Source: Streptomyces sp. SID13031 | Lineage (GTDB): Bacteria > Actinomycetota > Actinomycetes > Propionibacteriales > Kribbellaceae | NCBI RefSeq assembly: GCF_010548305.1 | Contig: NZ_JAAGLV010000023.1 | Location: forward strand, 1 to 64,000 | Direction of reading: 5' to 3' | DNA length: 64,000 nt | Part shown: in pieces, positions 9,019-17,304 of the stretch | Numbering within the stretch: the first letter of the stretch is position 1 | How the letters are laid out: each line of letters begins with the position of its first letter | Notes under the pieces: model-generated | Databases searched by the model: none | The model's input: only the letters and a program-made list of their open reading frames with translations | What the model was told of the DNA's origin: nothing | Made by a program: the position numbers and the translations under genes

Positions 9019-9858
9019 ATGAGCGACCTGGGGATCTCGGCGGCGAGTACGGCAGACCTGCAGACCATGCGGCATTGGGCTAGCGACGAAGGATGGGACC
9101 CAGGGCGGTCTGACATGCTCGCCTTCGGCGCGACCGACCCCTCGGGTTTCCTGATCGGCCGGCTGGACGGTGAGCCGATCGCCTGCTGTTCGGGCGTGCG
9201 CTACGGCAGCGGCTACGGCTTCCTCGGGTTCTACATCGCTCGCCCGGAGGTCCGCGGCCAGGGCTACGGCATCCAGCTCTGGCACGCGGTGATGGAACAC
9301 CTCGCCGGGCGGACGGTCGGGCTCGACGGGGTCGTCGATCAGCAGGACAACTACCGCAAATCGGGCTTCCAGCGAGTGCTGAACCACATCCGGTACGCCG
9401 GCGTCCCCGCGACCCAGGCGTCGACGGGGATCGAGTTGGTCGATGCGCGGTCGGTCCCGTTCCGGCAACTGGCCGACTACGACCGTCGTTTCTTCCCGGC
9501 AGAACGCGACGCCTTCCTCTCGCTCTGGGTGAATCTGCCCGACCACCGCTCACTGGCGGCTATCAAGGACGGCAAGCTCGCGGGCTTCGGCGTACTGCGG
9601 CCGACCGACTCCGGCGCGCGCATCGGCCCGCTCTACGCCTCATCGGACGAGATCGCCTCCGCCGTACTGGCCGGGCTGACGAAGCCCGGTGAGGAGGTCG
9701 CGATCGACGTACCGGACATCAATGCGCCAGCGGTGAAACTGGCCGAGCGGTTCGGGCTCTCGCCGACCTTCGAGTGCGCCCGGATGTACGCCGGCGGGCC
9801 GCCGCCGGAGGTCGACCAGGCCGGAATCTTCGCGACCACGACACTCGAACTCGGTTAG
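9019..9858 (+). CDS. GNAT acetyltransferase with C-terminal second domain
   Basis: 279 residues. The first half is a GNAT fold with the acetyl-CoA loop RPEVRGQGYGIQLWHAVMEHL (Q/RxxGxG/A type) at about residues 76-95 followed by VDQQDNYRKSGFQRVL. The second half (from about residue 130) resembles the C-terminal domain found in YitI/Acetyltransf_18-type proteins (LADYDRRFFPAERDAFLSLWV). The substrate is unknown. Likely translated from a leaderless mRNA (see the -10 box just upstream). Confidence 0.85.
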   Translation: MSDLGISAASTADLQTMRHWASDEGWDPGRSDMLAFGATDPSGFLIGRLDGEPIACCSGVRYGSGYGFLGFYIARPEVRGQGYGIQLWHAVMEHLAGRTVGLDGVVDQQDNYRKSGFQRVLNHIRYAGVPATQASTGIELVDARSVPFRQLADYDRRFFPAERDAFLSLWVNLPDHRSLAAIKDGKLAGFGVLRPTDSGARIGPLYASSDEIASAVLAGLTKPGEEVAIDVPDINAPAVKLAERFGLSPTFECARMYAGGPPPEVDQAGIFATTTLELG

Positions 9859-9974
9859 TGTCCTGAGTCGGCATTCCGACATTTCTGCACGGCATCTTGC
9901 AGCAACCAACATTTGCTTTTACGGTGAGCGCGACTCGGTGTACCCGCCCGTTCACCGATCGTGAGGACCTGCCG

Positions 9975-10037
9975 ATGCTGAAACTGCTCGCCGCGCTCCT
10001 TCACTGGCCTGCGCAGGCTAGCCCTCGGCGGCCTTGA
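9975..10037 (+). CDS. Possible 20-codon small ORF
   Basis: ATG 9975 is preceded by GAGGA at the right distance (7 nt) and opens a hydrophobic 20-residue peptide beginning MLKLLAALLHWPAQ, ending in TGA at 10035-10037 inside the 3' end of the convergent WYL gene. The only support is the ribosome site and composition, so it may be chance. The rest of 9859-10017 holds no other gene; GTCGG-N4-CCGAC near 9867 could form a short hairpin. Confidence 0.2.
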   Translation: MLKLLAALLHWPAQASPRRP

Positions 10038-10971
10038 GGATGCGCAGGCCGAGGACACTGAGTGCCTGGCGTAGCTCCGGTGGCTCGATCACCGAGTAGG
10101 TCACGTTGAGCGAGGCGAGGCGGTAGGCATACCAGTCCGGATCATCGGTACTACCGATGATCCGGGTATGCGTCTCGTCGATCGGCTCGAGCCGGCCGAG
10201 GTTGCGGGCGAGCGCGATCTCGGCGAGTGGGGCGTCGATCACCACCTCGACGGCGTACCGCCAGCCCTGGCCGAAATGGTCCTGGATGGCGGTGACCGGG
10301 TCGAGGTCCTCGGGTGGGGCGAAGGTGTCGGCCAGCAACTCGGTCGTGGTGACGCGGTCGACGCGAAGGACCCGCTGGGCGTCCTTGGTGTGTGACCAGC
10401 AGAGCAGATACCAGAGGCCGTGGCGCACGGAGACCGCCCACGGGTCGACGTCCATCGTCACCGGGTCGCGGTCTCCCCTGCGATACCCGATGCGCAGCCG
10501 GCGGCCCGCAGTACAGGCTTGGACGAGTGCTGCGGTCGTCTCGGGGTCGGGGTAGGTGCCTTCGGCTGCCTGGCGTGGGGTGATGATTCGGCGCATCGAC
10601 TCGGCCGGCTCGGCGACCGGCTTCGGTAGTACCCGGATGATCTTGTCGAGAGCGCTCCCTGCCGGGTCCTCGGGGTCGGAGGCGCGGTGATGCCCTTCCA
10701 GCGCGGCCATCATCAGGCCGAGCGCCTCGGCGGTCGAGAACATCAGCGGCGGCAGGCGGAAACCACGGCCGACGCGATAGCCGCCGTACCGGCCCGGGGT
10801 GGACTCGATCGGGATGCCGGCCTCGCGCAGGATGCCGACGTACCGCCGGGCGGCTCGGTCCGTGACGCCGAGCTTCAGCCCGAGCCGGTCGCCGGTGATA
10901 CCGGGGCTGTCCTGGATCAGTTCGAGCGCCAGCAACGCCTTCGCCGTCGGGCTCAGTTCTTCCACGATCAC
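10018..10971 (-). CDS. WYL-domain transcriptional regulator (YafY type)
   Basis: About 317 residues. An N-terminal winged HTH (SPTAKALLALELIQDSPGITGDRLGLKLGVTDRAARRYVGILREAGIPIES) is followed by GRYGGYRVGRGFRLPPLMFSTAEALGLMMA, the usual linker, and a WYL ligand domain (RLRIGYRRGD...DPWAVSVRHGLWYLLCW). GTG 10971 is preferred to an upstream ATG at 11007, which would place the start inside the GTCC-N5-GGAC palindrome between this and the divergent gene. It probably controls that DinB-like gene and itself. Confidence 0.88.
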   Translation of the reverse strand: MIVEELSPTAKALLALELIQDSPGITGDRLGLKLGVTDRAARRYVGILREAGIPIESTPGRYGGYRVGRGFRLPPLMFSTAEALGLMMAALEGHHRASDPEDPAGSALDKIIRVLPKPVAEPAESMRRIITPRQAAEGTYPDPETTAALVQACTAGRRLRIGYRRGDRDPVTMDVDPWAVSVRHGLWYLLCWSHTKDAQRVLRVDRVTTTELLADTFAPPEDLDPVTAIQDHFGQGWRYAVEVVIDAPLAEIALARNLGRLEPIDETHTRIIGSTDDPDWYAYRLASLNVTYSVIEPPELRQALSVLGLRILKAAEG

Positions 10972-10999
10972 AGTAAACCCACATTCCCGGAAGCAGAAC

Positions 11000-11020
11000 G
11001 TCCGCATTGGACATTACCGT
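11000..11020. promoter_or_regulatory. GTCC-N5-GGAC operator and leaderless -10 box
   Basis: GTCCGCATTGGAC at 11000-11012 is an inverted repeat between divergent WYL and DinB-like genes, a natural place for the WYL regulator to bind. TACCGT at 11015-11020 ends 7 nt before ATG 11028, giving a leaderless transcript for the DinB-like gene. Binding by the WYL protein is inferred. Confidence 0.45.
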
Positions 11021-11027
11021 CTAGAGC

Positions 11028-11573
11028 ATGGACGAGTACAACCTTCCCCGCGAGGCCCCGATCGCGGGCACCGAGCTCGAGACGATGCTCGGCTCTTTGG
11101 AGCGGCAACGCGCGATCTTCGTCTGGAAGTGCGGCGGCCTGGACTCCGCCGGGCTCCGGGCCGCCCACGCGCCGTCGACCATGACGCTGGGCGGGCTGGT
11201 GAAACATCTGGCGCTGTGCGAGGACGAGTACTTCACCCGTCGACTGCTCGGTGTGGAACTGGGAGCGCCCTGGGACGCCGTGGACTGGGACGCCGACCCG
11301 GAATGGGAGTGGCACTCGGCTGCGAATGACACACCTGAGCAGCTCTACGGGCTCTGGCAGGACGCCACCGAGCGCTCACGGACGGCTGTGGCCGGGGTGC
11401 TCGACCACGGCGGGCTGGATCAGTTGGCGCAGTACAAGACCTCTCGTGGAGAGTCGCCCAGCCTGCGGCGGATCCTGATCGACATGATCGAGGAGTACGG
11501 CCGCCATGCCGGGCACGCGGACCTGATCCGGGAGTCGATCGACGGGCTGACCGGAGAGGATCCGCCGCGGTGA
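11028..11573 (+). CDS. DinB/DUF664-family protein
   Basis: 181 residues with the four-helix pattern of the DinB/YfiT superfamily: LETMLGSLERQRAIFVWKCGGLD, then TLGGLVKHLALCEDEYFTRRL and the late RRILIDMIEEYGRHAGHADLIRESIDG. The conserved His residues (KHLALCEDEYF, EYGRHAGHADL) are the expected metal ligands; members include thiol-dependent transferases using mycothiol or bacillithiol. Activity here is unknown. ATGA-type overlap (4 nt) with the next gene implies coupled translation. Confidence 0.85.
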   Translation: MDEYNLPREAPIAGTELETMLGSLERQRAIFVWKCGGLDSAGLRAAHAPSTMTLGGLVKHLALCEDEYFTRRLLGVELGAPWDAVDWDADPEWEWHSAANDTPEQLYGLWQDATERSRTAVAGVLDHGGLDQLAQYKTSRGESPSLRRILIDMIEEYGRHAGHADLIRESIDGLTGEDPPR

Positions 11574-12181
11574 GCGAGTCGGTCGAGGACAAGCTGACCT
11601 TCCGCCCGGCCAACGAGGCGTCCTGGGAGGACCTCCAGGCGGTCTTGGGTGAGAGCGACGCCGGGCAGTGCCACTGCCAGCGGTTCAAGACGCGCGGGTG
11701 GATGTGGTCGGTGACGACCGAGCCGGAGCGCGCCGGGTTGATGCGCGAGCAGACCAACTGCGACAACCCGAAAGCCCGGCAGACGAGCGGGCTGGTGGCC
11801 TATCTCGATGGCGAGCCGGTCGGGTGGTGCGCGGTCGAGCCGCGGACCTCGTACCCGCGATTCCTGGGTCGTACGCCGGTGCCGTGGAAGGGGCGGACCG
11901 AGGACAAGGACGACGACTCGGTCTGGGTCGTCACCTGCTTCGTGACCCGGCTCGGGTACCGACGGCGCGGCGTCAGCTACGGGATGGCCAGGGCGACCAT
12001 CAGCTTCGCTCGCGAGCGTGGCGCGCGGGCGCTGGAGGGGTATCCGATGCTGCCTGCGGCCGGCAAGGACGTGCCCTGGGGCGAGCTGCATGTCGGGCAT
12101 TTCAGCGTCTTCGAGGAGGCCGGCTTCAAGGAAGTCAGCCACCCGACGTTGCGCCGCTACGTCATGCGGATCGATCTCTAG
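11570..12181 (+). CDS. GNAT-family N-acetyltransferase
   Basis: 203 residues. SGLVAYLDGEPVGWCAVEPRTSYPRFL is the central beta region and VTCFVTRLGYRRRGVSYGMARATISFARERGARALEGYP carries the acetyl-CoA loop (RRRGV). The N-terminus has a Cys-His motif, GQCHCQRFKTRGW, common in this GNAT subgroup. Substrate unknown. GTG 11570 overlaps the DinB-like stop by 4 nt, so the two are an operon. The 3' end overlaps the convergent PRPP synthetase gene by 4 nt. Confidence 0.85.
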   Translation: MSESVEDKLTFRPANEASWEDLQAVLGESDAGQCHCQRFKTRGWMWSVTTEPERAGLMREQTNCDNPKARQTSGLVAYLDGEPVGWCAVEPRTSYPRFLGRTPVPWKGRTEDKDDDSVWVVTCFVTRLGYRRRGVSYGMARATISFARERGARALEGYPMLPAAGKDVPWGELHVGHFSVFEEAGFKEVSHPTLRRYVMRIDL

Positions 12182-13155
12182 AAGGGCAACTTGGGTTGCG
12201 GCGGGGCGTGGGTCGGGTCGACGCCGTCGAAGAGGCTGCTGACCGACTCGCCCTCATGGATGCGCTTGATGGCCTCGGCGAACAGGCCCGAGACCGAGCT
12301 GACCTGCAGCTCGGGGAATCCGTCGGGCCGCGGCACGGTGTCAGTGCTGATCACCTCGGTGATCGACGGGTGGGACCGCAGCCGCTCGACCGCCTTGCCG
12401 GCGAACAGGCCGTGCGTCGTCGCCACGGCCGCCTGCGTGCAGCCGAGATCCTTCAGCCGGTCGAGCAGCTCGATGATCGACCCACCGGTGGCGATCTCGT
12501 CGTCCAGCACGATCGCCTTCTTGCCGGCCACGTCACCGACGATCGCGTCGATCACCACCCGGTCGTCGGACAGCCGCTGCTTGCTGCCCGCGGCCACCGG
12601 CAACCCGAGCAGCCGCGCGAACTGGCTCGCGGTCTTCGCGTTGCCCAGGTCGGGGCTGACCACGATGGTGTTGCTGAGGTCCGTACCGCGGAAGTGCTCG
12701 GCCAGGACACCGATCGCGGTCAGGTGGTCGACCGGCACCGAGAAGAACCCGTGCACCTGCGGAGCGTGCAGAGTCATCGTCAGCACCCGGTCGACGCCGG
12801 CCGCGACGAGCAGGTCGGCCACCAATCGGCCGCCGATCGAGATCCGGGAGGCGTCCTTCTTGTCCGAGCGCGCATAGGCGTAGTGCGGCATCACCGCGGT
12901 GATCTGCGCGGCCGACGCACCTCGAGCCGCGTCGATCATCAGGAGCAGCTCCATCAGGTGCTCCTGGGTCGGCGGAACCAGCGGCTGGACGATGTACACA
13001 TCCCGCTGGCGGCAGTTCACCTGCAACTGAACCTGTAGGCAGTCATTGCTGAACCGGTGGATCTCCACCGGCGACAGATCTACGCCGAGGTCGGCACAGA
13101 TCTGCTTGGCAAGGCTGGAATGGGCACTTCCGCTGAACACGACGATCTCTCGCAC
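12178..13155 (-). CDS. Ribose-phosphate diphosphokinase paralogue (PRPP synthetase-like)
   Basis: 325 residues, full length for the family, which makes PRPP from ribose 5-phosphate and ATP. VFSGSAHSSLAKQICADLGV, ITAVMPHYAYARSDKK and VDRVLTMTLHAPQVHGFF match the family. Two signatures deviate: the ATP loop is RSDKKDASR rather than the usual RQDRKxxxR, and the PRPP-binding loop is VLDDEIATGGSI rather than VDDMIDTGGT. SPDLGNAKTASQFA also replaces SPDVGGVxRA. It is thus likely a second, divergent copy; the housekeeping prs would be elsewhere. Start GTG 13155 has GGGGAG just upstream. Confidence 0.85.
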   Translation of the reverse strand: MREIVVFSGSAHSSLAKQICADLGVDLSPVEIHRFSNDCLQVQLQVNCRQRDVYIVQPLVPPTQEHLMELLLMIDAARGASAAQITAVMPHYAYARSDKKDASRISIGGRLVADLLVAAGVDRVLTMTLHAPQVHGFFSVPVDHLTAIGVLAEHFRGTDLSNTIVVSPDLGNAKTASQFARLLGLPVAAGSKQRLSDDRVVIDAIVGDVAGKKAIVLDDEIATGGSIIELLDRLKDLGCTQAAVATTHGLFAGKAVERLRSHPSITEVISTDTVPRPDGFPELQVSSVSGLFAEAIKRIHEGESVSSLFDGVDPTHAPPQPKLPF

Positions 13156-13214
13156 GGCTCTCCCCGAACACTGTGACCCGACAACGTGAGCCTACCTGCC
13201 GCCAGGCAACCATC

Positions 13215-13238
13215 TGCGGGCGGCAGGTGCCGCCCGCA
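13215..13238 (-). terminator. Strong hairpin after threonine aldolase gene
   Basis: TGCGGGCGGC-AGGT-GCCGCCCGCA is a perfect 10-bp stem with a 4-nt loop in the 99-bp gap between two minus-strand genes, 17 nt past the aldolase stop. There is no U-run, so it may act as a weak terminator or as mRNA end protection. Confidence 0.45.
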
Positions 13239-13254
13239 ATCTTGCGAACAGCCA

Positions 13255-14277
13255 TCAGTGCAACAGCGCGGCGACCACTTCGGCCGCCCGGCGGCAGTCC
13301 GTCGCCGACGCGTCCAGATGAGTGACCAGGCGAAGCTGCGTCGCGCCTACTCCACCAACCAGGACGCCTTCGGCCTTTGCGCCGGCGACGACCTCCGCGA
13401 CCGTCTTGCCGGTGGCGGCCAGGTCGGCGACGACGATGTTCGTGTCCACCTGGTCCGGCTTGACCGACCCGGGCGCCGCGTCGGCGAGGATCTCGGCGAT
13501 CTGGCGGGCGTGCGCATGGTCCTCGGCGAGACGCTCGACGTTGTTGTGGATCGCGTAGAGGCCGGCCCCAGCCAGTACGCCGGCCTGACGCCAGCCCGCA
13601 CCCAATCGCTTGCGCCAGACTCGAGCCTCCTTCACGAGCTCGGTCGAGCCGACCAGGACCGATCCGATGGGCGCACCCAGACCCTTCGACAGGCACACGC
13701 TCGCGGCCGCTGCGCGAGACGCGTAGGCCGCCATCGGTACGCCGGATGCCACCGACGCGTTCCACAGTCGCGCTCCGTCGAGGTGGAGCGGCAGCCCGAT
13801 CGAGTCCAGCTCGTCGGCGAGTGCGTCGTACCCGGTCTGGATGGCGCCGCCACCGAAGTTGTGGGTGTTCTCGACCGAGACGGCGGCCGTCTGGACGAAG
13901 TACGGGCCGAGGTCGGGGGCGATCAGGGCGCGGATCTGCTCCAGGTCGATCTGGCCGCCCGGCGCGCTCCACGTCCGTGTGGTGATCCCGCTGACCGCTG
14001 CGTGCGCGCCCAGCTCCGCCCGCGCGATGTGCGCGCTGGCCTCGCAGAGCACCTCGGTGCCGGGTGCGGCGAGCGCCCGCACGCCGAGGATGTTGGCGAG
14101 CGAGCCCGACACCGTGAAGAGGGCGGCCTCGTGGCCGAGCAGGCCGGCGACCGTCTCCTCGAGCTCGGTGACCGTCGGGTCCTCGCCGTAGACATCGTCT
14201 CCGAGGGGAGCTGACGTCATCGCCGCCAGCATCCCGGCCGAGGGCCGGGTGACGGTGTCAGAACGGAGGTCGATCAC
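13255..14277 (-). CDS. Low-specificity L-threonine aldolase
   Basis: 340 residues from GTG 14277, chosen because AGGAG lies 7 nt upstream. It begins IDLRSDTVTRPSAGMLAAM, the standard opening of beta-eliminating-lyase type threonine aldolases, followed by GDDVYGEDPTVTELE. The PLP lysine lies in SVCLSKGLGAPIGS, and HLDGARLWNASVA is the cofactor-binding region. It cleaves L-threonine/allo-threonine to glycine and acetaldehyde. The DAHP synthase gene ends 35 nt upstream on the same strand. Confidence 0.92.
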   Translation of the reverse strand: MIDLRSDTVTRPSAGMLAAMTSAPLGDDVYGEDPTVTELEETVAGLLGHEAALFTVSGSLANILGVRALAAPGTEVLCEASAHIARAELGAHAAVSGITTRTWSAPGGQIDLEQIRALIAPDLGPYFVQTAAVSVENTHNFGGGAIQTGYDALADELDSIGLPLHLDGARLWNASVASGVPMAAYASRAAAASVCLSKGLGAPIGSVLVGSTELVKEARVWRKRLGAGWRQAGVLAGAGLYAIHNNVERLAEDHAHARQIAEILADAAPGSVKPDQVDTNIVVADLAATGKTVAEVVAGAKAEGVLVGGVGATQLRLVTHLDASATDCRRAAEVVAALLH

Positions 14278-14311
14278 GCGGCCGCTCCTGAGCCGACGGC
14301 TGGGCGGCAGC

Positions 14312-15685
14312 TCATGCCCGGGCGCTCCGCAGTCGCTCGGCGACCAGGAAGGCGAGCTCGAGCGACTGGTGCCGGTTGAGGCGCGGGTCGCAGGCCGTCT
14401 CGTACCGGTTGACCAGGTCCTCGGCGACCAGCTCCTCGCCACCGCCGAGGCATTCGGTCACGTCGTCGCCGGTGAGCTCGATGTGCATCCCGCCCGGCCA
14501 GGTGCCGACCTGCTCGTGCGCGTCGAAGAAGCCCTGGACCTCGTCGATCACGTCGTCGAAGTTGCGCGTCTTGTAGCCGTTCGGCGTCTCGTAGGTGTTG
14601 CCGTGCATCGGGTCGCAGACCCAGGCGATCGGCGAGCCGTGGTCGCGGACGGCCTCCAGCAGCGGCGGCAGCCCGGCGCGGATCTTGCCCGCGCCCATCC
14701 GGGTGATGAAGGTCAGCCGGCCCTCGATGCCCTTCGGGTTCAGCTTGTCGATCAAGGCCCGGATGTACTCCGGGGTCGTGGTCGGGCCGATCTTCACGCC
14801 GAGCGGGTTGCTCAGGGTCGACAGGAACTCCACGTGCGCGCCGTCCAGCTGCCTGGTCCGCTCCCCCACCCAGAGCAGGTGGCCGGACACGTCGTACGGC
14901 TGATCGGTGCGCGAGTCGATCCGGGTCAGGGCGTGCTCGTACTCGAGGATGAGCGCCTCGTGCGAGGCGTAGAAGTCGACGGTCTTGAACTCGTCGGCGG
15001 TCGCCCCGCAGGCGCGCATGAAGGCGAGCGCCCGCTCGATCTCACCGGCCAGCTGCTCGTAGCGCTGCCCGACCGGCGAGGACTTCACGAAGTCGGTGTT
15101 CCAGGCGTGCACCTGGTGCAGGTCGGCGTACCCACCGGTGGTGAAGGCGCGGGTCAGGTTCAGCGTCGCGGCGGCCGCGTTGTAGACACCGCGCAACCGC
15201 TGCGGGTCCGGGATCCGCGACTCGGACGTGAACTCCAGCCCGTTCACCGCGTCACCCCGGTACGACGGCAGCGTCACGCCGTCGCGGGTCTCGTCGCCGG
15301 AGCTGCGCGGCTTGGCGTACTGCCCGGCGATCCGGCCGACCTTGACGACCGGCACGCTCGCGGCGTACTGGAGGACGACGGACATCTGCAGCAGCACCCG
15401 GAGCTTGGCCCGGATGTTCTCGGCGGTCACCCCGTCGAACGTCTCGGCGCAGTCGCCGCCCTGCAGCAGGAACGACTCACCGCGCGCGACGGCGCCGATC
15501 TTGGTGGTCAGGTCGTCGCACTCACCGGCGAAGACCAGCGGCGGCAACTTCCTCAGCTGCCCGATCACCTGCTCCACCGCAACCTGGTCCGGCCACTCGG
15601 GCTGCTGCAACGGCTTCAGCGCCCGCAGCTCCTCCAGCGTCGGAACCCCGGGCACTTCCCCCGCACTCAAAGTCGCAAATTGCAT
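14312..15685 (-). CDS. aroG: Class II 3-deoxy-7-phosphoheptulonate (DAHP) synthase
   Basis: 457 residues, full length for plant/actinobacterial type II DAHP synthases, which condense phosphoenolpyruvate and erythrose 4-phosphate at the entry of the shikimate pathway. LLQGGDCAETFDG holds the metal-binding Cys (residue 79). GQYAKPRSS, FTSESRIPDP, LLWVGERTRQLDGAHVEFL, NPLGVKIGP and WVCDPMHGNT are all family signatures. No leader peptide or attenuator space is available: the upstream gene stops only 43 nt away. Confidence 0.96.
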   Translation of the reverse strand: MQFATLSAGEVPGVPTLEELRALKPLQQPEWPDQVAVEQVIGQLRKLPPLVFAGECDDLTTKIGAVARGESFLLQGGDCAETFDGVTAENIRAKLRVLLQMSVVLQYAASVPVVKVGRIAGQYAKPRSSGDETRDGVTLPSYRGDAVNGLEFTSESRIPDPQRLRGVYNAAAATLNLTRAFTTGGYADLHQVHAWNTDFVKSSPVGQRYEQLAGEIERALAFMRACGATADEFKTVDFYASHEALILEYEHALTRIDSRTDQPYDVSGHLLWVGERTRQLDGAHVEFLSTLSNPLGVKIGPTTTPEYIRALIDKLNPKGIEGRLTFITRMGAGKIRAGLPPLLEAVRDHGSPIAWVCDPMHGNTYETPNGYKTRNFDDVIDEVQGFFDAHEQVGTWPGGMHIELTGDDVTECLGGGEELVAEDLVNRYETACDPRLNRHQSLELAFLVAERLRSARA

Positions 15686-15728
15686 AGCGCCAGCCTATTC
15701 CAGGCCCCCTGGCCGCCGCCTCCCCGTC

Positions 15729-16127
15729 TCAACTGAGCGAGCTGAGGTCCGGTGGAACGTCGACTGCGTGGGCGCGAAGGACGGTCAGAGGGATGGTTTC
15801 GAGAGAGCGGGCGTGGGTTGAGGCCAGTACTACGGGCGCTGCCGCGCCGGCGTGGTACGCCTGAAGCCAGCGGGCCGCCACGACGCACCAGCGGTCGCCT
15901 GGGCGGAGGCCGGTGAAGTTGAACTCGGGTCGCGGGGTCGACAGGTCGTTGCCGACGCTGGCCTGGTGGGCCAGGAAATCGGGCGTCATCACGGCGCAGA
16001 CGGTGTGGCTGCCGAGGTCTTCCGGGCCGGTGCTGCAGCAGCCATCCCGGAAGAACCCGGTGATGGGGTCGGTACCGCACTCCTGCAGGTCCTCGCCGAG
16101 GACGTTCAGCTCGCTCTCCATCGACAA
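15729..16127 (-). CDS. DUF2237-family protein
   Basis: 132 residues. NVLGEDLQECGTDPITGFFRDGCCSTGPEDLGSHTVCAVMT with its conserved cysteines, and GDRWCVVAARWLQAYHAGAAAPVVLASTH, are the full signature of DUF2237, a small family of unknown function. It lies between DAHP synthase and a PlsC-like acyltransferase on the same strand, spaced 5 nt from the latter's end, probably co-transcribed. Confidence 0.88.
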   Translation of the reverse strand: MSMESELNVLGEDLQECGTDPITGFFRDGCCSTGPEDLGSHTVCAVMTPDFLAHQASVGNDLSTPRPEFNFTGLRPGDRWCVVAARWLQAYHAGAAAPVVLASTHARSLETIPLTVLRAHAVDVPPDLSSLS

Positions 16128-16132
16128 CCTGG

Positions 16133-16903
16133 TCAGGAGGCCTTGGTGTCGCCGAGGCGGGGCTTGATGTGGTCGTCGATGGATTCGCCGGCCTTGAGGA
16201 GCTCCTTGGCCTTCTCGGCGTACATGTCGACGTACTCCTGGCCGGACAGCTCCATCATCGCGTACATGATCTCGTCGGTGACCGAGCGGAGGACGAAACG
16301 GTCGCGTTCCATCCCCTCGTACCGGGAGAAGTCGAGCGGCTTGCCAATCGCCACGCCGGGGCGGATCAGCCGGGGCAGCCGGCGGCCGGGCTCGCGGATC
16401 AGGAACTTCGGCCAGACCGTACCGGGCGGGTTCAGCTTCTCGGTGTCGATCATCGCCACCGGGATGACCGGCACGCCGGCCACGATCGCCATCCGCGCCA
16501 CGCCGGTCTTGCCCTTGTAGAGCCGGCCGTCGGGCGAGCGGGTGCCCTCGGGGTAGATGCCGAACAGCTCACCCTTGGCGAGGATCTCCAGCCCGGCGTT
16601 CAGCGCGGCCAGCGAGGCGCGCCCACCGGAGCGGTCGATCGGGATCTGCCCGATCGAGCGGAAGAAGGTCGCCATCACCCGGCCCTTCAGCCCGGGCTGG
16701 GTGAAGTACTCCTGCTTGGCCGGGAAGATGATCTGCCGGGGCACCGCGACCGGCAGGAACACCGAATCGGTGAACGCCAGGTGGTTGCTCACCAGCAGCG
16801 CCGGCCCGGTCGAGGGAATGTTCTCCAGCCCCTCGACCCTGGGACGGAAGAGGAGCTTCGCAATCGGTCCGACGAAAAACCGCCTGAGGAACAAGTACAG
16901 CAA
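16133..16903 (-). CDS. 1-acyl-sn-glycerol-3-phosphate acyltransferase (PlsC family)
   Basis: About 256 residues. NHLAFTDS (HX4D catalytic motif) and YPEGTRSPDG (acceptor motif) identify the PlsC family, which acylates lysophosphatidic acid at the membrane to phosphatidic acid. A start at GTG 16921 is possible. However, GGAGGTGAAG lies immediately before TTG 16903, and starting there gives MLYLFLRRFFVGPIAKLLFRP, the usual N-terminus of actinobacterial homologues, so TTG 16903 is preferred. The DUF2237 gene follows within 6 nt. Confidence 0.92.
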   Translation of the reverse strand: MLYLFLRRFFVGPIAKLLFRPRVEGLENIPSTGPALLVSNHLAFTDSVFLPVAVPRQIIFPAKQEYFTQPGLKGRVMATFFRSIGQIPIDRSGGRASLAALNAGLEILAKGELFGIYPEGTRSPDGRLYKGKTGVARMAIVAGVPVIPVAMIDTEKLNPPGTVWPKFLIREPGRRLPRLIRPGVAIGKPLDFSRYEGMERDRFVLRSVTDEIMYAMMELSGQEYVDMYAEKAKELLKAGESIDDHIKPRLGDTKAS

Positions 16904-17045
16904 CGCCTTCACCTCCGTCACTCGGCAGATACCCGGTGCAGGACACTACGGTCCACCATCCTCCTCAAGCAACGTGACCGCCAGGAATAGGCGGGTTGCA
17001 CTCTGTGTTGTGTCGTGATTGCAGACTGGGTGCGATGTCGGTCAC

Positions 17046-17209
17046 GGCACCTCGCGGTGTCTGTCGTTCGAGCGATTGCGGTGGTCAGGTGCGTGCATCG
17101 CGGTGCTTGAGCAGCGTCCTCGATGCGGAGCATCGTGGACGCTGGTCAAGTGCCGCGAGGTGCGTGCCTGGGCGCCGGAAGCGCCGAACGACAGACACCG
17201 CGAGGTGCC
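17046..17209 (+). repeat. 164-nt nested hairpin element, candidate structured RNA
   Basis: The outer arms (17046-17070 and 17185-17209) are a perfect 25-bp inverted repeat starting GGCACCTCGCGGTGTC. Inside lie arms 17086-17110 and 17146-17170: 18 of 25 positions are Watson-Crick, six more are G-U on the plus strand, one is a mismatch. The tip (17114-17142) is GCGTCC-T-CGATGC / GCATCG-T-GGACGC. On the minus strand the six wobbles become A-C clashes, so a plus-strand RNA is favoured. It lies about 85 nt upstream of the esterase ribosome site, in the 400-bp gap 16904-17304, which has no gene. Confidence 0.6.
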
Positions 17210-17304
17210 TGGTCGTGGTCGACACCCGCGCCGGGGTGGGCGGGTGGCCCTGCGGCTGCGACCATTGGCGTCTCAGGATGTATGCGACCCGTCGAGGAGT
17301 ACCC

